Shown: piece after piece, positions 8,854 through 18,523 of the stretch
Layout: every line of letters begins with the position of its first letter
How positions within the stretch are numbered: the stretch's first letter is position 1
DNA from: Lachnoclostridium sp. An196
Lineage (GTDB): Bacteria; Bacillota; Clostridia; Lachnospirales; Lachnospiraceae
Assembly (NCBI RefSeq): GCF_002160135.1
Contig: NZ_NFJZ01000013.1
Coordinates: 21,663-85,662 of the forward strand
Direction: 5' to 3'
DNA: 64,000 nucleotides
Notes under the pieces: generated by a model
What the model was told of the DNA's origin: nothing
Databases searched by the model: none
Seen by the model: only the letters and a program-made list of their open reading frames with translations
Translations under genes and position numbers: made by a program

Positions 8854-9915
8854 CTATACCTGGTGTTCGTATGCCTCCACATGAGCTCCGTCCCAGGTAG
8901 CGATATGATAATAAGCGTTCAGACCCTGGTCGATCAGAGAAAGTCCCATGATCGCTCCCGTTCCTTCGCCCAGGTGCATCCCCGCATGCAGAGGCGCCTC
9001 CATACCCAGACGTTCCAGCACCAGATGCGCCGCCGGCTCCGTCGAGCAATGTGTCGCCAGCATATATTCTTTCGCCGCCGGGCAGAGCATGCCTGCCAGA
9101 TATGCAGATACCGCGGAGATAAATCCATCGATCAGGATCGGCATATGTTCATGGGCCGCTCCCAGATAACACCCCACCATCCCGGCGATATCCAGGCCTC
9201 CCACCTTGGAGATCACATCCACGGCGTCTTTCGGATCCGGATTATTTACCTGAATCGCTTTCTTGATGGCACGGATCTTCCGGTCCAGTCCCTCGCTGGA
9301 CAATCCTGCTCCGCGGCCGGTCACATATTCCACATCCTGGTCAAAGAGCACCGCGGCGCAGGCGGAGCTGGTCGTCGTATTGCCGATCCCCATCTCTCCG
9401 GTCACAACCAGATCATATCCTGCTTCTTTCATTTCCTTTACCAGATTGGCTCCGGTAAGGATGGCGCGGATACATTCTTCTTTCGTCATAGCCGGACCTT
9501 TGACAATATTTCCGGTACCGTGGCGCACTGCCATATTCCGGATCCTGGGGTGTTTCCCGTCTGTCAGGCATCCGATATTCACCGGAATCAGCTCACAGTT
9601 CGCCAGATTGGACATGACGCAGGCAGTGGAAAGACGGTCTCCCATGTTCTCCAGCACCTGAATCGTCACGGAGCTGTCGGTCTGGGTCACCCCTTCTTCC
9701 ACAACTCCGTTGTCCGCTCCCATAATAAGCACCACTCTTTTATCCGGATGCGGGCAGGACGTCCGGCAGATCCCGGCAATCTTCACCACCGCCTCTTCCA
9801 GCCATCCCAGGCCCCTGAGAGGTTTGCACAGGGAATCCCAGTTCTTCCATGCTTCTTCCATAACCTCCCGGTCCACCGGCTCTATTCCTTCGATCAGTTC
9901 TTCCAGTGTATTCAT
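8854..9915 (-). CDS. cobT: Nicotinate-nucleotide:dimethylbenzimidazole phosphoribosyltransferase CobT
   Basis: Transfers phosphoribose from nicotinate mononucleotide to the lower base to form alpha-ribazole phosphate. The 353-residue length is standard. Recognisable blocks are ADNGVVEEGVTQTDSSVT, GEMGIGNTTTSSA, VTGRGAGLSSEGLDRK and the C-terminal HLGEGTGAIMG that contains the catalytic glutamate. The ATG at 9915 overlaps the stop of the small GNAT gene in an ATGA junction and has AAGGGGG upstream. The lower base used by this organism cannot be read from the gene; no dimethylbenzimidazole synthesis genes are in the window. Confidence 0.95.
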   Translation of the reverse strand: MNTLEELIEGIEPVDREVMEEAWKNWDSLCKPLRGLGWLEEAVVKIAGICRTSCPHPDKRVVLIMGADNGVVEEGVTQTDSSVTIQVLENMGDRLSTACVMSNLANCELIPVNIGCLTDGKHPRIRNMAVRHGTGNIVKGPAMTKEECIRAILTGANLVKEMKEAGYDLVVTGEMGIGNTTTSSACAAVLFDQDVEYVTGRGAGLSSEGLDRKIRAIKKAIQVNNPDPKDAVDVISKVGGLDIAGMVGCYLGAAHEHMPILIDGFISAVSAYLAGMLCPAAKEYMLATHCSTEPAAHLVLERLGMEAPLHAGMHLGEGTGAIMGLSLIDQGLNAYYHIATWDGAHVEAYEHQV

Positions 9916-10205
9916 GATTCTTTTCCCCCTTCTTTCACGACCATAGCCTCATATTCCGGGTGCTTTGCGAACCAGCTCTGGGCATACGTGCATCCCAGGA
10001 TCACTTTCTTTCCCTGCTCCGACAGGTACTTTGCCGCCGCTTCCATCAGTTTTCCGGCGATTCCCTGCCCTCGCAGAGAGTTATCCACATAGGTGTGGTC
10101 GATATTCACCGTGTCTTCGTTCACTGCCGGAAAACTCACCAGGGCCATTACCTTCTTTTCCGCGTCCCACAGCTCGATCCGGTCCTCCCGATAATGAAAT
10201 TCCAT
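9912..10205 (-). CDS. Small GNAT-family N-acetyltransferase (YjdJ-like)
   Basis: A 97-residue protein of the short GNAT type, in which the acetyl-CoA binding block DNSLRGQGIAGKLMEAAAKY (V/RxxGxG/A) follows strands containing VNIDHTYV, and the C-terminus has the WFAKHPEY segment found in this small family. These proteins are a single minimal acetyltransferase fold; substrates are generally unknown. It sits between cbiC (15 bases upstream) and cobT (4-base overlap) in the cobalamin operon, which has no known acetylation step, so its link to the pathway is by position only. Confidence 0.8.
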   Translation of the reverse strand: MEFHYREDRIELWDAEKKVMALVSFPAVNEDTVNIDHTYVDNSLRGQGIAGKLMEAAAKYLSEQGKKVILGCTYAQSWFAKHPEYEAMVVKEGGKES

Positions 10206-10220
10206 ACGTGCTGCCCCCTG

Positions 10221-10850
10221 TTATTCTTTACTGTAAAGCATGGCGTTGCAGATGGTCGCCGCAATATTGCTGCCTCCTTTGCGTCCTCTCGGCACAATAT
10301 AAGGCGCCCCTGCCGTCATAATCAGTTCTTTGGCTTCCACCACGTTGACAAAGCCTACCGGAGCCCCGATGATCAGCGCCGGTTTTACTTTTCCTTCCCG
10401 GATAAGTTCATACAGGCGGATCAGCGCCGTCGGAGCATTGCCTACGGCGAAGATCACTTCTCCCGGAAGCGAAGCGCCCCGTTCCATACAGATAGCCGCG
10501 CGGGTACAGCCCCTCTCTGCCGCCTCCTTTGCCACGTCTTCATCAGACATGAAGCAGTATGCTTCCCCGCCGTATTCTTTCAGTTTCTTTTTGTTGATGC
10601 CGGACCAGGCCATACGGGTATCAGTCACCACCGACGCCCCCCGGCGCAGCGCTTCTATGCCCAGCTTCGCGGCATTTTCCGAGAAGCAGAGATTGTCTGC
10701 ATAATCAAAATCCGCGGATGTGTGAATGCATCTTTTTACAATGGAAAATTCCGGCTCCGGCCAGGTTCTTCCGTTCAGCTCTTCCGTGATGATCTCCATG
10801 CTGCGTTTCTCGATGTCCGCAGGCTTTACGATTTCTATTTTATCCAGCAT
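10221..10850 (-). CDS. cbiC: Cobalt-precorrin-8 methylmutase CbiC
   Basis: Catalyses the 1,5-shift of the C11 methyl group to C12, giving cobyrinic acid. The 209-residue protein matches CbiC/CobH throughout: RCIHTSADFDYADNL carries the catalytic histidine near residue 43, followed by GASVVTDTRMAWSGI, the AVGNAPTALIRLYELI block and GAPVGFVNVVEAKE near the C-terminus. The ATG overlaps the cbiP stop in a TGATG junction, so translation is coupled. Confidence 0.95.
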   Translation of the reverse strand: MLDKIEIVKPADIEKRSMEIITEELNGRTWPEPEFSIVKRCIHTSADFDYADNLCFSENAAKLGIEALRRGASVVTDTRMAWSGINKKKLKEYGGEAYCFMSDEDVAKEAAERGCTRAAICMERGASLPGEVIFAVGNAPTALIRLYELIREGKVKPALIIGAPVGFVNVVEAKELIMTAGAPYIVPRGRKGGSNIAATICNAMLYSKE

Positions 10851-12346
10851 CAGATTCCCGCCTCCAGTATCTCATAGATTTTTTTCATATCCAGTGATCT
10901 TCTGACCAGATCGGCCAGCTTGTCATATTCCTGCTCTTTATGCGCCTGAAGATCGAAATCTTCTCCCGTGTATTCGAGTCCTTTTCGTTCCATCAGGCGG
11001 CGCACCGTCTCCTCCGCGAACCCTTCCGTATCGAAAATGCCGTGGAGATAACTTCCCAGAACGCTTCCATCCTGATTGGCAAGGGCGTCAATCCTGCCGT
11101 CTGCCAGGCGTACCAGCTCCCGGCAGTTTCCCAGATTTTCCGTGACTCCCATATGGATCTCATAGCCGGTGACCTTACGGCCTTCCCAGCCGCTCCACAG
11201 ACCCGCGCCGCGCTCCATGACACCTTCCGTCTGTGTCCGTGTCTTTGCCTCGCTGAATACGGTCCTGGTGTCCAGAAGTCCCATACCCCTCATGGTTCCT
11301 CCATGCTCCACGCAGTCCGGATCTTCCAGCTCTTTGCCCAGGATCTGGAACCCTCCGCAGATCCCGATCACCGGCGTCTTTTTTTCGGCCTGGCGCAGGA
11401 TCAGAGCTTCCATGCCGGACTCCCGGAGCCACTGCATGTCGTCCATCGTATTTTTGGTCCCCGGGATCAGGATCAGATCCGGGTCGCCCAAAAGTCCCGG
11501 CTTCTGCACATACCTGAGCGATACCCCGGGCATACGCTCAAACGCGGCAAAATCCGTGAAATTGGAAATATGCGGCAGATGGATCACCGCGATATCCAGT
11601 CCTTCGCCCCGGTCTGTACGGAGCAGCCGGTCGGAAAGACTGTCTTCGTCGTCAATATCCAGCCGTTCCATGGGCACCACTCCCACCACCGGAATCCCGG
11701 TCTTGTCCTCGATCATCCGAAGCCCCGGTTCCAGTATCTTCACATCTCCCCGGAATTTGTTGATGACCAGACCTTTGATCATGGACTGTTCATCCTCCTC
11801 CAGCAGCTTCACCGTGCCGTACAGGGCAGCGAAGACGCCTCCTCTGTCTATATCTCCCACTAGGAGCACCGGAGCGCCGGCCATCTTCGCCATCCCCATA
11901 TTTACGATATCATTCTCATGGAGATTGATCTCCGCGGGACTTCCCGCTCCCTCGATGACGATAATATCATAGGCCTCGCTAAGCCTCTGGTATGCCTCCA
12001 TCACGTCGGGAATCAGCTGCGTTTTATTCCGATAGTAGTCCATGGCGTCCATATTTCCCCGGACTTCGCCGTTTACGATGACCTGGCTTCCCACGTTGCT
12101 GGTTGGCTTTAACAGGATCGGATTCATATCCACCGTGGGCTCGATCCCCGCCGCTTCCGCCTGCATGGCCTGGGCGCGTCCGATCTCCAGTCCGTCCTTT
12201 GTAATATAAGAATTCAGAGCCATGTTCTGGGACTTAAACGGCGCCGTCCTGTACCCGTCCTGTTTAAAAACTCTGCAGAGACCGGCGGTCAAAAAACTCT
12301 TTCCAGAATTAGACATGGTTCCCTGTATCATGATTGCTTTTGCCAT
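10850..12346 (-). CDS. cbiP: Cobyric acid synthase CbiP
   Basis: Amidates the b, d, e and g carboxylates of (adenosyl)cobyrinic acid a,c-diamide using glutamine and ATP. The 498-residue protein has the N-terminal P-loop-like [11 protein letters not shown], then [11 protein letters not shown] and the block [13 protein letters not shown], and a C-terminal glutaminase domain with the nucleophile in [10 protein letters not shown] and the triad region SYLHGIFD. Length and motifs are standard for CbiP/CobQ. Seven bases separate it from cobD upstream. Confidence 0.96.
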   Translation of the reverse strand: MAKAIMIQGTMSNSGKSFLTAGLCRVFKQDGYRTAPFKSQNMALNSYITKDGLEIGRAQAMQAEAAGIEPTVDMNPILLKPTSNVGSQVIVNGEVRGNMDAMDYYRNKTQLIPDVMEAYQRLSEAYDIIVIEGAGSPAEINLHENDIVNMGMAKMAGAPVLLVGDIDRGGVFAALYGTVKLLEEDEQSMIKGLVINKFRGDVKILEPGLRMIEDKTGIPVVGVVPMERLDIDDEDSLSDRLLRTDRGEGLDIAVIHLPHISNFTDFAAFERMPGVSLRYVQKPGLLGDPDLILIPGTKNTMDDMQWLRESGMEALILRQAEKKTPVIGICGGFQILGKELEDPDCVEHGGTMRGMGLLDTRTVFSEAKTRTQTEGVMERGAGLWSGWEGRKVTGYEIHMGVTENLGNCRELVRLADGRIDALANQDGSVLGSYLHGIFDTEGFAEETVRRLMERKGLEYTGEDFDLQAHKEQEYDKLADLVRRSLDMKKIYEILEAGI

Positions 12347-12353
12347 CTCGTCA

Positions 12354-13448
12354 TCATCCTTTCACACCGGCTGCCCCGTCTGAAGCGACCTTTTTCAGAG
12401 CCTGTTCCATGGCTATGGACAGCTGTATATTTTCTGTCCGGGTCTTCACCGCCACCCGGTAATATTCTCCATCCAGTCCCCGGTAGTTGCCGCAGCGCCG
12501 GATCAGGATGCCCTCCGGAAGCAGGCGTTCATAGAGATCCGTAATCCCGGGCGCCCGGAAAAACAGATAATCCGCCTGGCCGTCCCAGACCTGCAGGCCC
12601 AGACGTTCCAGATCCTCCTTCATCCGCTTCCGTTCTTTCCTCACCAGCGCAACGGCTTTCTCTTTATATTCCTGTTCTCTAAGAGCGGCGACTCCTGCTT
12701 CTGACGCCAGCACGCTGACTCCCCAGCACTGTCCCGCCCGCTCCATGCCTTCCAGCAGATCCTTGCACCCGCTGATCCCGTACCCCAGGCGGATCCCGGG
12801 CATGGCATACATCTTGGTAAAGGATTTCAGAATAAACAAGTGCGCATACTTCTTTGTCTCCTCAATCAGGGAACGCTCCTCCTGACCGGTAAAATCCAGG
12901 AAACATTCATCCAGCACCAGAAAAATTCCCAGATGTTCTGCTTTTTTAAGAATCTGAATCAATAATTCCTGATCCGTCAGAATTCCTGTAGGATTATTCG
13001 GATTGCAGAGAAACATCACATCGGGACGCTGTTCCATCTGTTCCAGGATATCCTTCCGGACCTCCAGATCCGCTTCCATGCGGTAAAACAAAAGCTCCGT
13101 ACCTGTCTGTTTCAGCGCTTCCTCATATTCGGAAAAGGTGGGCGCCGTCAGTAACGCTCGTTTCGGACGAAGCGCATAGGCCAGCCGGTAGATCAGATCC
13201 GCGCCTCCGTTTCCGCAGATCAGGAAATCCTCCGGAACTTTGTGGTATTCACTCAGAGCGCCTTTCAGTCTCCGGCACAAAGGATCCGGATAATGAACCG
13301 CCTGGTCCAGCGCCTCCGTCACAGCCCGTCGGACGCCTTCCGGCATCCCCAAAGGGTTGATATTGGCGGAAAAATCCAGAAGAGTCCCTTCCCTGCGGAA
13401 ACGTTCCAGACTGCCGTCATATATATTTCCTCCGTGCTGAAGCTCCAT
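12354..13448 (-). CDS. cobD: Threonine-phosphate decarboxylase CobD
   Basis: PLP-dependent enzyme of aminotransferase fold class I that converts L-threonine O-3-phosphate to (R)-1-amino-2-propanol phosphate, the linker used by CbiB. The 364-residue sequence starts with HGGNIYDGS and [11 protein letters not shown] typical of CobD, has CNPNNPTGI and VLDECFLDF around the cofactor, and the PLP-binding lysine in [18 protein letters not shown]. Histidinol-phosphate aminotransferase is the closest alternative, but the N-terminal motif and operon position favour CobD. It starts directly at the end of the hemC-cobA-hemD gene. Confidence 0.92.
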   Translation of the reverse strand: MELQHGGNIYDGSLERFRREGTLLDFSANINPLGMPEGVRRAVTEALDQAVHYPDPLCRRLKGALSEYHKVPEDFLICGNGGADLIYRLAYALRPKRALLTAPTFSEYEEALKQTGTELLFYRMEADLEVRKDILEQMEQRPDVMFLCNPNNPTGILTDQELLIQILKKAEHLGIFLVLDECFLDFTGQEERSLIEETKKYAHLFILKSFTKMYAMPGIRLGYGISGCKDLLEGMERAGQCWGVSVLASEAGVAALREQEYKEKAVALVRKERKRMKEDLERLGLQVWDGQADYLFFRAPGITDLYERLLPEGILIRRCGNYRGLDGEYYRVAVKTRTENIQLSIAMEQALKKVASDGAAGVKG

Positions 13449-15842
13449 CTAACCGTCCCTCCGGTCATACAGCAGTACGTCGCGGATGCCTTCCGCCGTA
13501 TAGACCACCGCGGACTGATATACCGGTATGCCGGCTTTTTCCGCCGCCCGTTCTGTCACCGGTCCGATGCAGACCACTTTCGCCGCGAAATCCTGTCCTT
13601 CCGTCATGGATGCGAACGCGCGTACGGCGGATCCGCTGCAGAACGTCACATAATCCACTTCTTTAAGGATTCTTCCCAGTTCTTCTGCCTTGCGCATATC
13701 CACTGCCGTGTGATACAGGGCAATATCTGTATAAGGGATGCCTGCATTCTCCAGAGCTTCCGGCAGTTCGCGGGACGCTTCCCGCGCCCGCATCAGGAAC
13801 ACATGATCGTCCTTTCCCAGCATGGGGACCCATTCTTTGGAAAGATCCCTGCTGCTGAAAGCAGACGGTACGAAATCCGCCAGGATTCCATGCTTCTCCA
13901 GTTCCCTTCTGGTGCCGTCTCCGATCACGGCAAACTTCACCGGCGCCAGACCGCGGATATCTTTTCCGCATTCTCTGAGCCGCCGGAAGAACAGCTCCAC
14001 GCCATTGCTGCTGGTAAATACGATCCAGGTACAGGCGTCCAGCGCTTCCATGGCACGCGCGACATTTTCATTATCCTCCGGCTCTGTACGGATCAGGCTG
14101 AACCTTATGGCCTCGGCCCCCTCTTCTTCCAGGACGCCGCACAGGTTCTCCGCCATCTTCTCCGTGGCCGTCACCAGCACCCTCGTGCCGGACAAAGGCT
14201 TCCTGCCAAACCAGTCCACCGCCTCACGGACGGACACGACTTCCCCGATCACCGAAATGGCCGGGCTCTCGATCCCTGCACGTTCCGTCTCTTCGGCAAT
14301 ATTTTCCAGAGTCCCTGTCACCACTCTCTGGAGCGCCGTCGTCCCCGCCTGTACCACGGCTGCAGGAGTCTTCGGGTCTTTGCCGTACTCTATCAGCTGC
14401 GCCGTAATATTGGGCAGATTTTTAAGTCCCATCAGGAAAATCAGCGTACCTTCTTCTTCCGCCAGAGTACGGTAATCCAGAGACAAATTCTGTTTGTGCT
14501 GCCCCTCATGTCCGGTGATCACGTGAAAAGAAGAAGCATAATCCCGGTGCGTCACCGGAATTCCCGCATAAGCCGGAGCGCCGTAGCAGGAAGATACACC
14601 CGGCACAATCTCAAATTCGATCCCGGCCTCCTTAAGCTCCTGGGCTTCTTCTCCTCCTCTTCCGAAGATAAAAGGATCCCCGCCCTTTAAGCGGACTACT
14701 TCTTTTCCTTCCTTCGCCTTGCGGATCAGCAGCTGGTTGGTTTCCTCCTGTTTCAGATGATGATGGGAGGAACGTTTGCCCGCATAGATCAGCTCCGCGT
14801 CCGGTCTCGCCTCATTCAGGAGAGAATCCGTCGCCAGACTGTCATAGACGATAACATCGGCCTCCCGGATACAGGAAAGGCATCTCTTTGTCACCAGGTT
14901 CAGATCCCCCGGGCCGGCTCCCACCAGCCGTACTTTACCCTGCCGGATCCGGTCAGCCATTTCCCGTCCCAGCGCAACTCCCTGCTCCGGATCAGTACCG
15001 GTCTGCCTGCTGCCGGAAACTCTCTTCGCGTGAACACAATCCGGCGCATACAGCGCTTCCATATAAAGGGTTCCATCCTCCATCCGGGAAAGCGCCGCGG
15101 CAGGAGCGTTGCAGCTTCCTCCGATAGCGGACAGGTATGCCCGTTCCGCGCTCAGGCAGACATACGCCTCCGGATCATTGATCCGTTCCAGGATCTCTTT
15201 CAGGTTCAGATCGCCGTCACGGCTCTCCACAGCCAGGATCGCCTGTCCTGCGGCGGGCAGGCAGACCGATGGATCCAGATGTTCAAAGAAATACTCTCCG
15301 CCGGACGCCATCTCCAGACGCTCAAGGCCTGCGGCGGCCAGGATGATCGCGTCATACCGGCCTTCCGACAGCTTTCTCAGTCGGGTCTGTACATTCCCCC
15401 GGATCATCTTTACCTGAATCAGAGGATTTACCTTGCGGATCTGCAGCTCCCTGCGAAGGCTTCCGGTACCCACCACGCTTCCCGGTTTCAGGTCTTTGAG
15501 GCGTGTCCCGTCCAGAGTCACGACTACATCTTCCACCGGTCCGCGCGTCAGCGCCGCGCCGATCCCGAGACCTTCGGCAAATTCCATCGGCATGTCTTTG
15601 GCGCTGTGCACTGCCAGGTCAATCTCCCCCCGCAGCAGGGCGTCTTCCAGTTCCTGGGTAAAGACGCCTTTTCCTCCGAAAGATGTGAGCGACCGGTCCA
15701 GCTGCTCGTCACCCTGCGTAGACAGCTCGGCAATCTCCACTTCCAGGTCCGGAAATGCTTCCAGGATCTTTTCTTTCACTATATTGGTCTGGACCAGGGC
15801 GAGCATGCTCTTCCTGGTCCCTATACGTATCTTCTTCTGCAT
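13449..15842 (-). CDS. hemC-cobA-hemD: Triple fusion HemC-CobA-HemD (porphobilinogen deaminase, uroporphyrinogen-III C-methyltransferase, uroporphyrinogen-III synthase)
   Basis: A 797-residue chain of three enzymes that turns porphobilinogen into precorrin-2. Residues 1 to about 300 are HemC: IGTRKSMLAL, VHSAKDMP with the catalytic aspartate at 83, and the dipyrromethane cofactor cysteine at 244 in IGGSCNAPAA. Residues about 303-545 are the SAM-dependent CobA (VRLVGAGPGDLNLVTKRC, RLKGGDPFIFGRGGEE, VPGVSSCYGAPAYAGIPVTH). Residues about 550-790 are HemD (GTRVLVTATEKMAENL, VFTSSNGVELFF). CobA-HemD fusions are common in Clostridia; HemC at the N-terminus of the same chain is rarer. No SirC/Met8-type dehydrogenase domain is fused. 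It lies 9 bases after cbiH and abuts cobD. Confidence 0.96.
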   Translation of the reverse strand: MQKKIRIGTRKSMLALVQTNIVKEKILEAFPDLEVEIAELSTQGDEQLDRSLTSFGGKGVFTQELEDALLRGEIDLAVHSAKDMPMEFAEGLGIGAALTRGPVEDVVVTLDGTRLKDLKPGSVVGTGSLRRELQIRKVNPLIQVKMIRGNVQTRLRKLSEGRYDAIILAAAGLERLEMASGGEYFFEHLDPSVCLPAAGQAILAVESRDGDLNLKEILERINDPEAYVCLSAERAYLSAIGGSCNAPAAALSRMEDGTLYMEALYAPDCVHAKRVSGSRQTGTDPEQGVALGREMADRIRQGKVRLVGAGPGDLNLVTKRCLSCIREADVIVYDSLATDSLLNEARPDAELIYAGKRSSHHHLKQEETNQLLIRKAKEGKEVVRLKGGDPFIFGRGGEEAQELKEAGIEFEIVPGVSSCYGAPAYAGIPVTHRDYASSFHVITGHEGQHKQNLSLDYRTLAEEEGTLIFLMGLKNLPNITAQLIEYGKDPKTPAAVVQAGTTALQRVVTGTLENIAEETERAGIESPAISVIGEVVSVREAVDWFGRKPLSGTRVLVTATEKMAENLCGVLEEEGAEAIRFSLIRTEPEDNENVARAMEALDACTWIVFTSSNGVELFFRRLRECGKDIRGLAPVKFAVIGDGTRRELEKHGILADFVPSAFSSRDLSKEWVPMLGKDDHVFLMRAREASRELPEALENAGIPYTDIALYHTAVDMRKAEELGRILKEVDYVTFCSGSAVRAFASMTEGQDFAAKVVCIGPVTERAAEKAGIPVYQSAVVYTAEGIRDVLLYDRRDG

Positions 15843-15851
15843 GACGCCTCC

Positions 15852-16583
15852 TTACAGACGGTATCCGCGCGGAGTGATCATCCTGCCGTCTTTTACATAA
15901 GTCTGGGAGTTGCCGATGATGACGACGCTGAACATGTCGATCTCGGCGTCCTTTAAATGCCCCAGCGTCGTAATGCAGGAGGACTCCCCTTTTCTTCCCG
16001 CATGGCGCACAATGCCTACGGGCGTTTCTTTATCCCGGTATTTCATCAGAATATCCGCCGCCTGCTCCACATATCCGGTTCTTTTCTTACTCTTGGGATT
16101 GTACAGACAGACGATCATGTCCCCCTGTCCGGCGCAGTCCACCCGCTTCATGATCAGATCCAGCGGCGTCATCAGGTCGCTCAGGCTGATCACGGCAAAG
16201 TCGTGCATCAGCGGCGCTCCCAGTACCGAGGCAGCCGCGCTGGCGGCCGTCACGCCCGGGACAGTCTCGATCTCGATATCCGCGTGTTTCTCCGCGGCCA
16301 CCTGGTAGATGATCCCGGCCATTCCGTAGATCCCGCTGTCTCCGCTGGACACCATCGCCACAGTCTGGTCTTTCTGCGCTTCTTCCACTGCCATCTCACA
16401 GCGCTTTACTTCCTGCATCATAGGCGTCGCGATATAATGTTTGTCCGGGAAAAATTCCTTCAGCATCTCCACATACGTGGTATATCCCGTCACCACGTCC
16501 GCTTTCTTGATCACTTCCACGGCTTTCACCGTCATATGTTCATATCCGCCCGGGCCAAACCCGACCACATATAATTTACCCAT
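15852..16583 (-). CDS. cbiH: Cobalt-precorrin-3 C17-methyltransferase CbiH
   Basis: SAM-dependent tetrapyrrole methyltransferase that methylates C17 and drives ring contraction. The 243-residue protein begins KLYVVGFGPGGYEHMT, has the SSGDSGIYGMAG substrate-site loop, TVPGVTAASAAASVLGAPL, and the long ISLSDLMTPL and VCLYNPKSKKR blocks that identify CbiH/CobJ among the methyltransferases. Three bases separate it from hemA upstream. Confidence 0.95.
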   Translation of the reverse strand: MGKLYVVGFGPGGYEHMTVKAVEVIKKADVVTGYTTYVEMLKEFFPDKHYIATPMMQEVKRCEMAVEEAQKDQTVAMVSSGDSGIYGMAGIIYQVAAEKHADIEIETVPGVTAASAAASVLGAPLMHDFAVISLSDLMTPLDLIMKRVDCAGQGDMIVCLYNPKSKKRTGYVEQAADILMKYRDKETPVGIVRHAGRKGESSCITTLGHLKDAEIDMFSVVIIGNSQTYVKDGRMITPRGYRL

Positions 16584-16586
16584 TTC

Positions 16587-17765
16587 CTAGTTCTCCTTCA
16601 TATGCTCAAAAAATGCTCTCAGCTCCTTAGGATCGGAATTGTCACGAATCCTGTAGAACATCTTATCAATGGCATGTTCAAATCCTTTCTTTTCCGCCTC
16701 CTGAAGCATCCATTCTTTCAATGCGCGGACCTCCGGCAATGCCTGCTGGAAGATCATCCATCTTTCAAAATCCACTCTGGATTCTTCCAGAATATGATCC
16801 GCTTCCACGGCCTCGTGCATTTTTTTCTCATTATTGGTCTTTGCCAGCTCCCGGAAGTCGTCAATGTCGTATCTCCGAATGCCGGGCAGCCACTCTGTCT
16901 TTTCTTCGATATCGATCGGTACGGCCAGATCCACCAGCACGCGGGGCTTGGAAATCCGCAGACTTCTTGCCAGCTTTTCATAAGTCAGCGTATAGTGCGG
17001 ACTGCTGGTGGCGCTGATGATAACGTCCATATCGTCCACCAGATCATAGCGGTTTTCATATTCCATCACCTGGTAGGCAATTTTGTGATGATGGTCTTCA
17101 TGCGCCTGCGCCAGATTGCGGGAAGTCAGATAGACACGTACTCCTTCAATACACTGCAGGTTTTTCAGCACCGTGCTTCCGATCTTCCCGGAAGCGCCGA
17201 TAAGCATGACATTTTTTCCGTGAAGCGTGCCCAACCCCTGCTCCGCAGCTTTGATCGCCATCGTGGCTGTAGAAACTGTAGTCCTGGAAAGCTCCGTCTC
17301 CGTTTTCACTTTTTTCGCCGCTGTCACCGCGAAGCGAAACAGCGTATTCAGATAGACGCCGCAGGTACCCGTCTTCCTCGCCTGGTCGTGCGCCCGTTTC
17401 ACCTGGCCCAGGATCTGATCCTCTCCCATTACCATGGAATCCAGTCCCGCGGCCACCCGGAACAGATGCGCCACCGCGCCGGTGTCGCTGTAAAGCCGGA
17501 TATAGTCGCCGATATTCTCCACATCCGCCGCGTCCGCGAACTCCAGAAGCAGCTCCTGCACACGGGTAAAATTACTCTCTTCCCGGTCTGAATAAGTATA
17601 AATCTCCGTCCGGTTGCAGGTGCTGATCAGGATACATTCCGTGGCAATCCCGCGCTCCACCGCCTGACGCATCAGTTCGCGCTGCTGCTCCTCCGGGAAA
17701 GCAAACAACTCCCGGATAGCGAGAGGTGCCACCCGATGACTGATGCTGATCAGTGAAATTCCCAT
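16587..17765 (-). CDS. hemA: Glutamyl-tRNA reductase HemA
   Basis: NADPH-dependent reduction of glutamyl-tRNA to glutamate-1-semialdehyde, the first committed step of C5-pathway tetrapyrrole synthesis. The 392-residue protein has ISHRVAPLAIRELFAF, the catalytic cysteine in LISTCNRTEIYTYS, the GEDQILGQVKRA block and the NADP-binding VMLIGASGKIGSTVL. The ATG at 17765 overlaps the cbiF stop (TGATG); a GTG one codon upstream is an alternative. HemL and HemB, which complete the path to porphobilinogen, are not in the window, so this copy feeds precursor into B12 synthesis with partners encoded elsewhere. Confidence 0.95.
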   Translation of the reverse strand: MGISLISISHRVAPLAIRELFAFPEEQQRELMRQAVERGIATECILISTCNRTEIYTYSDREESNFTRVQELLLEFADAADVENIGDYIRLYSDTGAVAHLFRVAAGLDSMVMGEDQILGQVKRAHDQARKTGTCGVYLNTLFRFAVTAAKKVKTETELSRTTVSTATMAIKAAEQGLGTLHGKNVMLIGASGKIGSTVLKNLQCIEGVRVYLTSRNLAQAHEDHHHKIAYQVMEYENRYDLVDDMDVIISATSSPHYTLTYEKLARSLRISKPRVLVDLAVPIDIEEKTEWLPGIRRYDIDDFRELAKTNNEKKMHEAVEADHILEESRVDFERWMIFQQALPEVRALKEWMLQEAEKKGFEHAIDKMFYRIRDNSDPKELRAFFEHMKEN

Positions 17766-18520
17766 CACTCGCTCACTCCTTTTCGGAACTCCGTCGTAAA
17801 GGTCTTATCATACAGTTTGGACAATTCATATTCATCGCCGAGGAAATCTCCCACCACAGTCAACGCCGTCTTGGTGATTCCTGCGGCTTTTACCTTCTCC
17901 GCAATATTCGTCAGATCTCCGATGACGATCTTCTGGTCCTCCCAGGTGGCTTTATATACCACAGCCACAGGAGTGTCCGGGCGGTATGCCTGACGCAGGA
18001 TCTCGCTCATCTCGTCCAGCATGCCCACGCTCAGGAAGATGATCATCGTCGCGTTGTGCTGTGCCAGGTCCAGAAGCTTTTCCTTGGGCGGCATGGGAGT
18101 ACGTCCTTCCATACGGGTCAGGATCACAGTCTGGCTCACACCGGGCAGAGTGTATTCTTTCTTCAGCACGGCCGCCGTGGCCAGGAAGGAGCTGACGCCC
18201 GGGATCACCTCATATTCGATACCCAGCTCATCCAGCCGGTCCATCTGCTCCCTGTGGGCTCCATAGATCGCCGGATCTCCGGTATGGACCCTGGCCACCT
18301 TCAGGCCCTTCTCCTCCGCGTCCTTCATGACTTCGATCACTTCATCCAGATGCATCGTGGCACTGTTGTAAATCACCGCGCCCTCTTTCGCGTCCGCCAG
18401 CACCTGCGGGTTCACCAGAGACCCCGCGTAGATGATCACGTCCGCGCTGTCAATAATTTTCTTTCCCTTGATCGTCAAAAGCTCCGGATCCCCGGGACCC
18501 GCTCCGATAAATGATACCAT
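17765..18520 (-). CDS. cbiF: Cobalt-precorrin-4 C11-methyltransferase CbiF
   Basis: SAM-dependent methylation at C11. The 251-residue protein shows VSFIGAGPGDPELLTIKG, YAGSLVNPQVLADA, HTGDPAIYGAHREQMDRLD, VIPGVSSFLATAAVLKKEYT and LTRMEGRTPMPPKE, the arrangement specific to CbiF/CobM. It starts three bases after the cbiL stop and couples to hemA through a TGATG overlap. Confidence 0.95.
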   Translation of the reverse strand: MVSFIGAGPGDPELLTIKGKKIIDSADVIIYAGSLVNPQVLADAKEGAVIYNSATMHLDEVIEVMKDAEEKGLKVARVHTGDPAIYGAHREQMDRLDELGIEYEVIPGVSSFLATAAVLKKEYTLPGVSQTVILTRMEGRTPMPPKEKLLDLAQHNATMIIFLSVGMLDEMSEILRQAYRPDTPVAVVYKATWEDQKIVIGDLTNIAEKVKAAGITKTALTVVGDFLGDEYELSKLYDKTFTTEFRKGVSE

Positions 18521-18523
18521 TCT

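Noticed and set aside
7704..9049. Upstream extensions of cbiG and cbiD
   Set aside because: These stretches are out-of-frame readings of cbiD and cobT; correct starts have ribosome binding sites or coupling overlaps.
13242..15956. Long plus-strand frames opposite hemC-cobA-hemD
   Set aside because: Antisense shadows caused by high GC and codon bias; no start signals.
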